Positions 1 to 11,979 of a DNA stretch of 64,000 bases are shown here, piece after piece. The translations under genes and the position numbers were made by a program. The DNA is taken from assembly GCF_900496995.4 (NCBI RefSeq), contig NC_044007.1:76918742-76982741 (forward strand), in the 5' to 3' direction. Numbering within the stretch: the stretch's first letter is position 1; each line of letters starts with the position of its first letter. The DNA is from Aquila chrysaetos chrysaetos. Taxonomy: Eukaryota > Chordata > Aves > Accipitriformes > Accipitridae. The notes beneath the pieces were generated by a model. It saw nothing but the letters and a program-made list of their open reading frames with translations, was not told the origin of the DNA and made no database searches.

Positions 1-3000
1 AAGCTCAATACTGTTGTAGATCCTTTGCCCAGGGTTACCAGATCTAATGAGCCAATAAATGCTAATACATCAAAGTCTAGTTTGGCCTAAAAGGCCTAAG
101 CAATTTACTTAATGAAACAACAGAGATGCCTAGACTTACACTACAGTTGATGATGATGTATCTGACTCAAAATTTCAGCTAAATTCCATGTATAAGGCAA
201 TTCCACAAAAAAGCTATACTAAGAGAAAACAGTAGTTAGCATCTGATAAATGCAGATTATTTAGGGAAAAAAAAACCCAAACAAACAAACTCATAAGAAG
301 GTCATCAGCCTTCAGAAACTGAGTAACTTTTTTCTGCCTTGGTTGTCTGTGGGCTGTTGATGAGGTGAGACTTGTCACTGTGTTTCAAATGACAAGGTAG
401 GTTCTGTGGAGCAAGTCCTAATCTTATGGTTTTAAATTTGTATCTTAAATTCTCATCAACCTTCTCAAGATGCTCTTGTGCCCTGCCCATATACAAAAAG
501 CAAGATTTGAAAGCCATGTGTCTGGTCAAACCCCCAGTATGCTTCATACTCCTAAGTTCTATGAGGTTTTCTCCATTAGGTGTCCAGGTGGCCACATCAG
601 TGCAAATTGTACAGGAGAATTGGTAGGAGGGACAGAGAAGCCCATTCTCTCTTCCACACTTTCTCCTTTCAGCCCAAGCATCAAAGCAGCACAGCTTATT
701 GCAGTCTGCATCCACAGGGACTTTTGCAGCTTTCCCTCTCCTCCAGGAACTGCAGCAGTCTTGACACACTATCTTGTAAATTAGTTGCTTAAGCTAGTTG
801 TCAAGGTAAATCAAAAACAAGCAGACAGATCACAGAAGGAATTAAATTTACTTACATCTCTTGTAAGGTCTGTTCAGTAACTATTGATATGCTACTCCTC
901 ACATAATAAAATATTGAGATTGGTCCTTATTTAGGTATACAGCTGCATTTTATTTCAAGACATGACAGAGTAATTTCAAAGTTTCCTAAACGTATTTTCC
1001 TATTTCCCAGTTGGAAATAATTCAAGGAACTATCCTATTTGGTTTTTAGCATGCACAATGTGCATTTCTTTAGCTCTTCTTCTTGATATACACTTCAACT
1101 ATAGTCCCTAAGAAAGCATATCACTTAGCAGAGATAATTTAGGCCACTAAAATTAGGCCAACTAGTTTTAGGACAGCTAGAACTTTTGCAGCTATTGCTC
1201 CTCTCTACTTCCACCCTCATCCATCACAGCTATCAAGGAAAGCATTATTAGAGAAATACATGGTTGCATGTAGCCAGATTTAACTTACATGTTCTCTTAT
1301 TAGATTGAGTGGGAACTGAATTATATCTTACAGACACTGGTATAATTTGCTTGATATAATTAAGCCGCTGTTTCATGCACATGACACATTCCATTTTTGC
1401 AATTTTTTTTTAATACATCAACACAAATATTTTTGTGTGTTACAAATATTAGGTACAGCTGTCATCTAATTTCTTACAGACATGAAAAGCATAATTAAAA
1501 AAACCAAACCTAACTTTAAAGTATACTTTATCATTCCTGCCCCTGATCTGAGCTGGAAGTTTGAAGTCTCTCAAGACTACCACTCTAGGAGTAAAATATC
1601 TCCTCTATCAAACCTTATGCAAGTGACAAAACAACAAAGAGCTCTTCAGAATCCACTGCTATTCCTAATTTAAGTTTAAATACATACATATACACACAAA
1701 TTATCCTGACAGGGTCAACAGTAATACTTACACATGTCAAAAAGCAAAACCTTCTTCTCATGTGCCCCTTTTTATAGAAAGGCAGCTTGTAGCAATCATC
1801 CCTTAAAAATTACAAATGCCAATCATTAGCTTTCAGCTGACATTATTTTAGCAGGTAAGGTTATTCTAGTCCTGCAGTGTCAATAACAGCAGGTGAAAAT
1901 AATTTAGTGAAAGAACATCCTGTCTCTGATCCCTGAAGCAAACCCTAAGGAAAAAAAGCAACACCAAAAATGTAGGTACCAAATGCAGTGACAATGACAA
2001 TTTTTCCTCATAAATGAGTATTTCTGGGACAATTGAATATTAGTATGCTGAAGAAACAATGTTTATTAAGGAAAACTTGGTAAACAATTTTTTTTTACTT
2101 ACGTATTTAAGAAAGCTATTACTATTTCTTTGTTATCAGTCAGTACAGGGAACTGCCAATGACAGTTCCCCATGGCTGTTACTTCCTGACCTGTATTCTA
2201 TTGCATGAAGCCAGAGCAGGTCAGGAAAAAAAGGAAAGAAAAGAATAAATAAAGGTCAATTAAGAAAGAAGTAATTGTAGTACTTCTAAGGTAATTTTAC
2301 ATTGTGAAAATCTAAATTTGTCCTGATCAGCATTTCACTTCTTTGAAAGGAAGCTGGTGTTGGCAGGCATGAATAAAAGGTCAACAGAAACCACACATCC
2401 AGAAGAATCAGAGAGTGCAACCTGGTGTGAAGTGGGCCATGTAAAGATGAAAAAAACATAGGCTCCTGTAGCTGGAGTTCCCACTCCTGGTTTTTCTTTT
2501 GTCCAAAGTAAGAAATAACTTTACTGATAGTGCCACTAGAGATTGCTTCTTTTTCTCCACTGTTCAAGTTGCACAGTACCACTCTCACCTGCATAAAGGA
2601 GCAAGAAGCCTACTTACTCAACCAGCTTACTTTTTGTCACAAGCACCAATAATCAGTTGGCCTAAATATTGTCCAAATGTACAAAGAATAATGACAATCA
2701 CTTGTCTCAGTAGGCCTAAAAGAACAATCCGGAGGACTCAATATAAGGCATAAAGCAGGAGATCTTCTAAAATGGGCCATGAAAAATACTAGTCAGAGAC
2801 TTAAATGGAATTTTTGCAATCTGAATAGTCCAAGTAATCTTTTGTCATATCTTATTATCACAATAGATCACTCCATTTGGCTTTTGTGTGCTTTTCTTAG
2901 ACTCATGCATCTGTGAACATTTAAAAGATGATTTAAGTAGAAGTTTGAGAGTTTGAATTTCTGTTTTAAATATTTTGTTGATTAGTAAGTTTTAATTTAT

Positions 3001-3501
3001 GAGCACTGGCAATGTTGAATTCTGCATGATATAATTTCTATAAATCCAAGATAGACAGGACTTATTTGAAGTTGAAAAGACTGTTATTTCATTTGGGGAA
3101 AGATAAATACCCAAGAAAGTGCTGAGCTATCAAAACAATTCTGAGATACAAATTACATCCTGAGCTAATCATTCACATTCACTGCCAAAAGCATCTTCCT
3201 TCCTTGCTTACAGTATTAGAAGTAGCAGCTGCTGTTGAAATCTCCCCTGGAGATTGTTAGGATCTGCATGAGAAAAAGCTGTGTGCTGGAGGCCAATTTT
3301 GATAAATAACAACTGCAAATTTATTGTATGTGATAATTTGTAGATAACCATGCAGAAAGGCGGCATCTATTTTCATACATGTCAGCTGATGGTAATCTTT
3401 CTAATTATGATGTATCTACCCACCTATCTAGACAAATCATTGTATGGAGTACATCTGTAATAAGAGGAGGCTCCATTTCCCTGGTCCCATAGGTTAGTGT
3501 G

Positions 3502-3543
3502 TAAGGTACTCACTGCAAGACATAAGGTATTGACTGTAAGACA
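3502..3543. repeat. 21-bp tandem duplication
   Basis: Two adjacent 21-bp copies (3502-3522 and 3523-3543) both begin TAAGGTA and end AAGACA, and agree at 18 of 21 positions. This looks like an old local duplication, with no sign of a larger minisatellite. Confidence 0.6.
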
Positions 3544-4579
3544 TTATCTTTATAGTGCTACTCTTGCTGGGGTCACATTTCCTTTTAGATGACTTTAGAG
3601 ACCTACCTTGATTCCCACCAAAGCAAATAGAAAAATTCTTTTAGTTTGGGTCTGTGGATGTCATTGTTTATAAACACACATTGCCTTTCCCAAGGCCACA
3701 AACACTGCAAAAGCAGTTTGACCTGAGGAACCCTCTGATAGCTGCAATCCCATAATGTACATAATCCTTGGACTGCAGGGGTTGAAGCAATGACTTTTCT
3801 TGCTGTAACATTCATTCAGCCAATCTTCACTCACTGAATTACAGGGGAAATGCATTTTAGATGCATTAATAGTGCAAAAAATAAAGGAAGTGCTGAGGCT
3901 TCCACTGAAATTAGGTTGTTTTATGGTATCTTAGTTGACCTCCTAAAACCAGACACTTCAGCAATAGTTTTGAAAAATGCTGCTCATGCTTATTTTGGTG
4001 CAATTAAGGTCAGAGCTACTTTAATCATTGCTTCTTTTGAGCAGACCATCCAAATAAATTTCTCTGTGATAAATTAAACATTGACAAAGAATAGGGTACT
4101 TCTGAGCAGGCATCAATAACAATAAGAAAAGTCAGTTTAAAAAATAAAACTTAAGACGTGCCCAATAGAACAGCTTGAAAAAGTGTGTTTACTTTTAAAA
4201 CCAGGTTATTTTTGAAAGTTCCTGTGCCTTCTCTGTTGACTCTTTTATTTCCTTGTATTGACAGATTTAGTGAAGACTAATGGCCAGTTTAACGTTTCCT
4301 ATGCTACTGATTTAAAATAAAAAAAGAATACAAAAACATCACCATTTTCTTTTCTATCTCCCAACTGTTATCTATGGAAACCACACTGTATTCTAAGAAA
4401 AGCAGTTTATAGCTTCAGCAATTTTTTTAATGCAGTGAGTAATTATTAGTATACTGCTTGTGTTCCTTGCTTTGGACCTTGATTATTATGTATTCTTCAT
4501 GGTCATGAATTCTTAAATTAGAGTATTGAGAAAAGGTAATAAAAATCTCTGAATTACCAAGTACATAGGGAAATGTAGC

Positions 4580-4613
4580 ATAATAATAATAATCATCATC
4601 ATCCTCCTCCTCC
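4580..4613. repeat. Compound trinucleotide repeat (TAA)n(TCA)n(TCC)n
   Basis: A run of TAA units passes into TCA/ATC units and then into TCC units, all in the same triplet phase with no interruption. Each step differs from the one before by a single base of the triplet. A short minus-strand frame across it reads acidic and tyrosine-rich, but only because of the repeat, so it is not evidence of coding. Confidence 0.8.
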
Positions 4614-7600
4614 AAATACATAAAGGCCCAAATATTAATAACAACAAATTTTATGGTAATTTGGCATATAGAGAAATGGGAAAATATTTATTCCTCAATA
4701 CTGTATTTTGTAATAAAAAAGAAAAAAAAAATTACCTAATTGTGAATATAATTGCAGTGAAATATCTTTACAAAACCCAAACATAATCAATTACCTAAAG
4801 CTTGATATTAATGCACTGGAGAATCTACTACAGGCAAGGGATGGACAATGAACTTATTTATCTTTTCCTTCACCAATTACTACATGCTTTCTTTTACATA
4901 AATCCAAATCTTTGGATGTGATGGTGATCATCAGAAACTTGTCTTGTGGTATGACTTCAGTTTGGCTCAGTTAATGTTGCCCTCTTATGCCATGCGTCTC
5001 GTGAGGGAGAACTAAAGTGTTGTTCTGGTAATTAAGCTATTCAGATCTCTGTCTATTGGCATTGAAAATATTCTACTCTAATTTCACAGCCTCTCTTGAC
5101 TATGTTATTTGAAAAGTGTAGTGACAGGAGCCAGGATTTGCAGAAGAAAAACTAAAGTGCTTTGCCTGGGTACTCTGCTTATGTTCTGAAAATACTCACT
5201 TTCCATCCAGTACAATATCTACTTAGGTGTTAGCATAGTCTTCCCCATATTAATAACATCTAGTTTGAGCTCGCTACTCATCTCACATCAGTCAAAACCT
5301 GGAACAAAGCCAAATGAAGTTAACAGATTTACTCTGGTGTGAATCCAGTGTAAAAGAAATTATGTTTGCATGCAGATTGACTTGTCTTGCTTTTCAAGTT
5401 TCTTTGCCCATGCATATAAAGTGAACCACTTCATATGGTCCTCATGGATAAAAACCTATCATGCAGAAGTTGAAATTTACATCCAATTTCTTTTACCCAG
5501 TAGGTCCTATGTGTCAAAGAAAGTAAAACATAAACAGTTGGTATTTCTTCCCAGAAGTTCTATGTTCTATGTCTGAAATTGTATTTGTGTCTACTTCTCC
5601 ACATGTCAACTTACTAGAAATTTTAGCTATACCTCTGTTACAAATGTAATACCTTATCGTACAGAATTATAGGTGACCTTCTGTGTTTTCTCAAGTTTTG
5701 CTTTCACAGTAAATAATGCTATCTGATACAAGAAATTAAAATAAAACAAATGCTACAAAGTTACACTAATACAGTAAAGTTCCTACAGAAGATGCAGTTA
5801 CATACATTAACCAAAACTGTTCAAATTAACTATTTGAACTGATTCACTGATATTTTAAGGCAACAGAATTAGCTGTTTAAAAAAAGGCGGGGGGGTGTGA
5901 TGTCAATATCAACAAAAGAAGGATCTTTTCATAATATTTGAGAAAAAAATACATTTTTTATGTTTTGTATTGGAAATGGCTGTACTGGTGGTGAAAAAAA
6001 AAAACCAAAATTGAAAATGTCAAGTTATTTGAGCAATAAAAAATTAGAAATACTCTAAGTCATCTACAGAAAAAGTGAAATAATTGTCAAATAATGAATT
6101 TGACAAACACTAATTCATGGCTACCCAGAAGGGACAGTGGATATTTAATGGGGTAAGAGTGTGTATTTCTATGGAAGGAAGGAAAAGGAAGGCAATTCCT
6201 TTATTACAAGAACTTAATATGAAAGAATCTCAAAAGCAACAAGTAATATACAGTTGGGAACCCAAGGCTTAAAAATTATATTGCTAAGAAGGTCATTAGG
6301 TTAATCTCATTGTGCTTCCTAAATAAAAATGACTGGGTTCAGCACAGTGTTATGTAAACAACAGTTTAGTAACCCAGTGGCTACTGTATCACTGCTTTCA
6401 TATCAAACATTGTCTTACCCTATATAATCCCTTGCTGTGCCCACACATAAAAGGACTGGATTTTTACCATGCGCAAACCCCCTGGAATAGAAAACATGCC
6501 TTAAATCAGCCAAAATTGTTGCACTGGTACCCAGCACTATGTGCACAGACTCAGTAAAATACAAGTCCCTTTTCCAGTCCTGATGGATATTCTGAAATAT
6601 TAGAATACCTGGAGAGAGTTTACCATCATTAAGAAGCTCATACTGTAAGTTAGATATGAAAAGCAAGAGAACTGCCATTGTAGTTTCAGACTGAATTTCT
6701 GATGGACTTCAGTGTAGCCAAGGTTTCACTTCAAGTATCTGGATACACAAATGGCTCAGGTTAGAAGGAAGACCATGAGAAATCCGTTTGCTAAAATAGT
6801 TCGTTTGAGAAGTGACACAATGCGATAAAGGAAGTGTTCAGATCATTACATATTTACTCACTGGACTGTAAAAAAATAAAAGATAATGAGATACAGTCAG
6901 AAGAACACTATATGCAATTAATAAAGTGGGACTAATCCCCAGGTGGCACCTGTTACAATTTGATTGTAGTTATAATCAAAGAGCTTCTATGTGGAGCTTC
7001 ACTGATTCACGACACCTGAAGATGTAGCTTAATTTGTGTATATTTCCAAATAGAAATTATTCCTACCAAATTGCAACAGTATTCTGAATTGTCAGGTACA
7101 GCGCTTTCAAAAAGGGAGAGTTTGTACCTCTATTCATTATTTCATGCATGCTTCAGAAATTTTAGATTAAAAAGGATGAGTTAACTCAAAAACAATGACG
7201 TAATAATAGCAGTCTGAAGAGACACTCATAGGTACCTAGATGCAATAACAGGCCGTTGATCATACACAGCTGAAAGATACCCTAATATATGCACAAATAC
7301 CCAAATACAAATGACATATTTCCTAGATGAAGAATCTTGTTAAATTCAAATTAATGAGACAAATACATAGCTACTACCAAATTCAGAGAATCATAGCTAA
7401 AAAGGGTTTTGATAGCCATAAAACTTCATTTTCTTTAAAATGAAATAAAAAATTTAAAAAGTTAATTCAGTACCATTCTGGATGAAGGACTGTCCTGCTT
7501 TCACTTTTCCAGTAGGTCCTACAGGCTTTCCTGTCTCTTGTGTAGCTGTTCCAAGAATTTGATCTCTGAGGTTATGGGATCCAAGAAACCTGAAATAGTG

Positions 7601-8159
7601 TCACTTTCCACATTCCATTTCACAACAGTCTACCTAGTTCTCTTATACTCATCAGTTACTTTGAAGCCAAGTACTGTATGCAACATGCAGTTTCCATAGG
7701 CGTTGTGCCATATGGACATGTGCGTAACATGAAAAAAGTAGGATAAACCAAGATGACCAAGAAAGCAGCCTTTGTGGGAGATCAAGAACATTTAATAAAA
7801 GTGTCCTTGGTTTTCTGCCTGTAGCAGATCTACTGAAAACCAGAGAAGATGTGTTATAAAATATAGAAGAATTAAAGACTGCAAAAAAAGTTAGAAGTTG
7901 CGAGAGTAAAGAAACAAAGAGAAGAAAGGAGGGCGGCAAAAGTGAAGCTAACAAACCCTTACAAGTTGAAACTCAGAACTGAAAAATCTGAGTATTGCTA
8001 TCGAAGTTTCAGTTTCCACTGTTTTTGCAAACTCACCTATGTACTATGTAAGACAGGTGCCACAAGACTTAAGTAGTTTGTACAGTTGTTTAAAAAATAT
8101 AAAGAGAAAGCTATTTATACCAAGTCATTCTTCTGCATACCATTTCCCTGATGGCAATG

Positions 8160-9032
8160 TGAATTGGTTTCTGTGACAGAGTTTTGGTAGCGGGGGAGGG
8201 GGCCACAGGCCCGGCTCCTGTGAGGAGCTTCTAGAAGCTTCCCCGGCTCCAGGTGGGGACAGCCGAGCTCGTCAGTGAGAGTGGTAACACCTGTGGGGAA
8301 CAGGTTTGAGAAGGGGAACCTGCAGCCAGTGAGGGGAGTGGGGTGTGAGAGGAACCCCTCTGCAGGTGCCGAGGTCAGGGAAGGAGGAGGGGATGCCCCC
8401 CCAGCCCATGGAGGGGAGCGGAGCGGATGCCCCCCAAAATGGCCGTCACTCTGTGGTAAAGCCCGCGCTGAGGCAGTCTGTGACTGAACGCGGGCCCGCG
8501 GAAAGGACCCACGCCGGGGAAGTTTGTGAGGAACTGCAGCCCGCCGAAAGGACTCACCTTGGAGAGGTTTGTGAAGGGCTGTCTCCCGTGGGAGGGACCC
8601 CACAGTGGAGCAGGGCCGAGCGAGGAGTCCTCCTCCTCCCCCTGAGGTGGACGGAGCGGCAGAGACAAGGTATGGCGGGCGGACCCCAGCCCCCGTCCCC
8701 TGTTCCCCTGCGCCGCCGGCGGGAGGAGGTGGAGAGAACCGGGAGTGGAGTTGAGGTGGGAAGGAGGGAGGGCTGGGGGGAAGGTGTTCCAAGGTTTGGG
8801 TTTATTTCTCATTGTCCTTGTTTTGATTTGATTGGTAGTAAATTAAATTGATTCTGTTTCTTCCCCAAGTCGAGCCCGTCTTTTGCCTGTGACCATAACT
8901 GGGGAGTGATCCCTCCCAGTCCTTATGTTGACCCATGAGTTTTTCTTTGTATTTTCTCCTCCCCATCCCACGGGGCGAGGAGTGAGAGCAGCCTTGTGGT
9001 GCTTTGTTGCCGGCTGGGCTTAAACCGTGACA
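8160..9032 (+). mobile_element. Solo LTR, GC-rich ERVL-type family, copy 1 (873 bp)
   Basis: The element starts TGAATTGG and ends CCGTGACA, giving the TG...CA ends of a retroviral LTR. It is flanked by a perfect 5-bp target duplication, CAATG, at 8155-8159 and 9033-9037. It is clearly homologous to the LTR at 60226-61318: both share a GGAGCGGCAGAGACAA block, a GGGGGGAAGGTGTT block and a TTTATTTCTCATT block in the same order. It is about 220 bp shorter, mostly through loss of internal repeat units. An ATTAAA polyadenylation-like signal sits at 8842-8847. The position matching the TATA-like TATTTAA of the other copy reads GGTTTGAG here, so the promoter is probably degraded. There is no adjacent primer-binding site, polypurine tract or internal gene, and the direct flanking duplication shows that only the LTR remains. 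Long frames on both strands across it (about 225 and 168 codons) reflect its GC-rich, stop-poor repeats. The ERVL assignment comes from the 5-bp duplication and recalled family features. Confidence 0.9.
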
Positions 9033-11035
9033 CAATGCCTGCTTATGCTACTGCATTGATTGCTCACTACTACTCTTTCTTACGAGTGTCAGGCTCCCAC
9101 CATCTTGTTAGTTCTTTCACATTGTTGTAGAAGATCATCAACAGTACTGTGCGACAGTACTGCTAATGAGGCCTGCTTCACACAAAATAAAATGAAGTTA
9201 TTTGTAGTCCAGATCAGTTCCTCTACTGAACTTCTGTTGCATCGCCATAAAACAAGCAAACTGAAAAAACCCAACTGGGCTGAGAAAAACAGAAGTGGTG
9301 TGGTAGGGGTGGCAGCAAATGATTGACAAAGATGAGGAGACAGGTGTGAATTGCTTTAATCCGAAATCGCTTCAAGGGAAATGATTCTGCTCTCTTAGAC
9401 TGCAAGAGAAGGTAAATGACACAAAACCTCTGAAGCATAAGAAGAGAAAAAGCCAGGACTGGGGAGATCAGAGGCAGAGTGAATTTGTAAACAGAAATAG
9501 TAAGTTATGTGAGGAGGTAAAAAAATCATATGAGTAAACAGCACTGTTCTCTTACAGTTCTCTTGCTGCATGTGATTCGAGAAGTGCAGCAAAGTCTGCA
9601 GCAACTCTGCAGAAAGGGTGTGGGATGAGTAAGCAGCTTATTCAACTCAGGGGAGCAGAAGCAAATTAATAAATCTGTTGGACAAATAAAGAAATAGCCA
9701 AAGATCATAACTATAAAGCACAGAGCAAGCTAAGGATTATAGGGTTAGTGGCTAGAATCAAATTCAACACAATGTATAAAGGCAATAAGGCAAGGAAAAC
9801 GTAATTCAGGAAGCGAGAAGAGAAATGCTGAGCAACTTGCTGGATATTTTTTTTCCCTGACACTAAACAAGGGCACTAATGAGGCCATATCTGAAATGTC
9901 ACATTGATTTTCTGTCTGATTCATTATCTTACAGATAAATATGACTTTATGGAAAAGCTACAGCTTTGGCAGGCAGCTGGCTACATACATATCAGTAAAC
10001 AAGACCAGGAAATGGGCTGTAGCGCTATGGTGTGATTATCCACACTTTAACCCTTAGCTTGCTTTCTGGCACTATAGCATCCAGGAGTTCAGTTTATTAA
10101 TCAACGCTCAGCTTAACATAGCATGGCTGTGTGACTTACCTCTGTTTCACTAAGAAAATTGGTACAGACCTGCGAGAGAGTCTGTAAATTAAAACAATGC
10201 AGATCAGAAAAGCAAAAATGCAGAAGTAAAAGTTTAGGTGGTGATGCTCATTGCCTCTTCAGAGGATGCATTTCAGCTTCCACCCATGCCAACTTATTTA
10301 CTCTCTCTCAGTCTATATACATTCCTGATTTCCTGGGCAGCCTTCTAGTTATGTACAAGTTCCTTTCTGAGATCCCAAATTCCTATGAACCCTTTACAAA
10401 CCTTGTAAACATCTCTGTAGGGAGCATGGAGTTAGCCTTCATGCAGCAAAAGTGAAGTATTGTTTGAGCATCTGGCAACCAGGTTGTGCATACATCTGCT
10501 GGCATAAATTCCTGAACTATTGGTCCCTTAGCCAAAAATAAATAACTGCAAAATGTACAGATAGACTTTTAGAGTCAGAAATGTTTTTGGATAGATACAT
10601 TTCAAATAATATAAGAATATGCCATGGTCTTTGTAAGGATGTTCTGTGCTTGTAGCAGGTATGAGAAGCTTGATAGAAACTAACTAGAAGAAACTTTGGA
10701 ATTGTATTAACTGAAAGACCATAAAATTATACTGGTTTTAAGATTTAGACCACATAAAGAAAGGACACAGAACAGTTTAAGAAGAGACTTAATAAAATAT
10801 CAGTTCTCTCTTCAGTCTATACACATGAATAATATTTCTTCACATCATTTTTCTGATAAGAAAACTATGTTTTCAAAATGTGAGAGTCTGTGTAATAGCA
10901 CTGTAATATAGATCTTAAGTGAGTGACATGGCCTAGACATAGCTAAACTGAAATGCATAAAATATTTGTCCATGGACCATTCAACAGTGGACAGGTGTTT
11001 TAAATGCCTTGTGAAGTTGAGGATAGGACTAATAT

Positions 11036-11077
11036 GGGGGGGGGGGGGTGGGGGGGGGGTGGTGGTGTTTTGGGGGT

Positions 11078-11112
<35 letters not shown>
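11036..11112 (+). repeat. G-rich simple repeat ending in G35
   Basis: The tract runs G13-T-G10-T, then GGTGGTG and a T-run, then G5-T, and ends in an unbroken G35 (11078-11112). It has strong G-quadruplex potential on the + strand. Proline- and glycine-rich frames through it are artefacts of the tract. Homopolymer length is unreliable in most sequencing, so the exact count may be wrong. Confidence 0.9.
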
Positions 11113-11113
<1 letters not shown>

Positions 11114-11945
11114 AGCCTGAAATTGCAGTCTGGAAAGTCTGCTTAGGAATTTCTTGAGCACAAAATAAAGACCCTGTGGAAACTGCTTTCATTAAGGCAA
11201 TTACACATTCCAGGTAACTTCTAATTAAATTCCACTTAGACATGCATGAACTAATGCTCTGTACTGGCTAAATATCATCCAAGGATGACTATAAAGCAAA
11301 TATATTCTGGTTATCCCATGTCTGGACTGATTGGTTTTCTATGGCTTTCTCTGACTTTACTGTCCATATTTGAATGATCCATTCATATGACATACAACTT
11401 TTGTTAGTGGGAGATGAATTGAGTCTCTTTAATAAGAATATTAGTGATTTAAAGAAAAGCTAATGCAAAAACCATTTTCCTGTATTTAAAACATCTTAAA
11501 AAATTTGATGACATTTTCCTTTTTTACTGTACAACAGCTCCTCCAGTAATTTTATATCAGTCTCGTTAATCCTTGACAAGCTGACAAGCCATGGAATTCA
11601 GCACTATTACCATGGCAAAGCCATGAAATCCTTGATCTGCTACCATGATCTATACAAGCCAGTGTATGGAAGAATTAATTAATATTAGAGTAGCGTGCAG
11701 TTATTTGAATCCCTGCCAGATTAGTTACTGCAGGTATAAATAAGAGAAGACCAAGTTTATCCATATCATCTGCCCAGAGGGTGTGTCACAGGGTCCCTGC
11801 ACCTAGCTTTTAGCAAACTTACTTCTATGTCCTTCAGTGATAATGGGAGGCAGTCTGTTAGTTACAATCAAGTGCTACCTGAGGTTCCTGGATCAGATGA
11901 ACCTTTTGAAGCTGCGATCTACCTCCTTGGCCCTAACGTGTTTAA

Positions 11946-11979
11946 CATAGTAATGTATCTGCCATAGTAATATACCTGG
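11946..11979. repeat. 17-bp tandem duplication
   Basis: Two adjacent 17-bp copies (11946-11962 and 11963-11979) both begin CATAGTAAT and match at 14 of 17 positions. A further partial CATATAC follows. It is a minor local duplication. Confidence 0.5.

Larger units (their letters stand above)
1..8154. other. AT-rich unique DNA, no assured gene
   Basis: I see no assured gene or recognisable transposon over these 8 kb. Contents are short A/T runs, a compound trinucleotide repeat at 4580-4613, a 21-bp tandem duplication at 3502-3543 and an 8-bp hairpin at 2148-2170. Several splice-like exon candidates (around 1.8, 2.1-2.7 and 3.6 kb) are discussed in the findings. The longest open frame outside the LTR flank is a cysteine-rich minus-strand frame of about 154 codons at 305-769. 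It has no ATG at its start and no family I recognise. The base composition is that of bird intergenic or intronic DNA. Confidence 0.6.

Noticed and set aside
580-630. Possible retroviral CCHC zinc knuckle (CPGGHISANC) on the + strand
   Set aside because: The spacing is C-x3-H rather than C-x4-H and the first cysteine pair is missing. There is no gag-like context.
305-769. Cysteine-rich minus-strand frame of about 154 codons
   Set aside because: It begins at GTG with no ATG at its start, shows no recognisable domain, and has no clear splice or promoter context. It is probably a chance frame.
7384-7420. Possible minus-strand CR1 3' end (GAGAATCATAGC)
   Set aside because: Only about 12 bases resemble the CR1 tail; the following sequence does not match the expected 3' region.
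8115-8851. Long open frames on both strands (225, 168 and 145 codons)
   Set aside because: They lie in a GC-rich LTR with a stop-poor repeat, so they are not treated as genes.
10139-10170. Micro-exon-like block on the minus strand (acceptor CTCTCTCGCAG, donor before GTAAGTC)
   Set aside because: It is only about 30 nt and has no neighbouring exon to join; chance is more likely.
10966-11243. Polyproline / polyglycine frames
   Set aside because: They are translations of the G-rich simple repeat.
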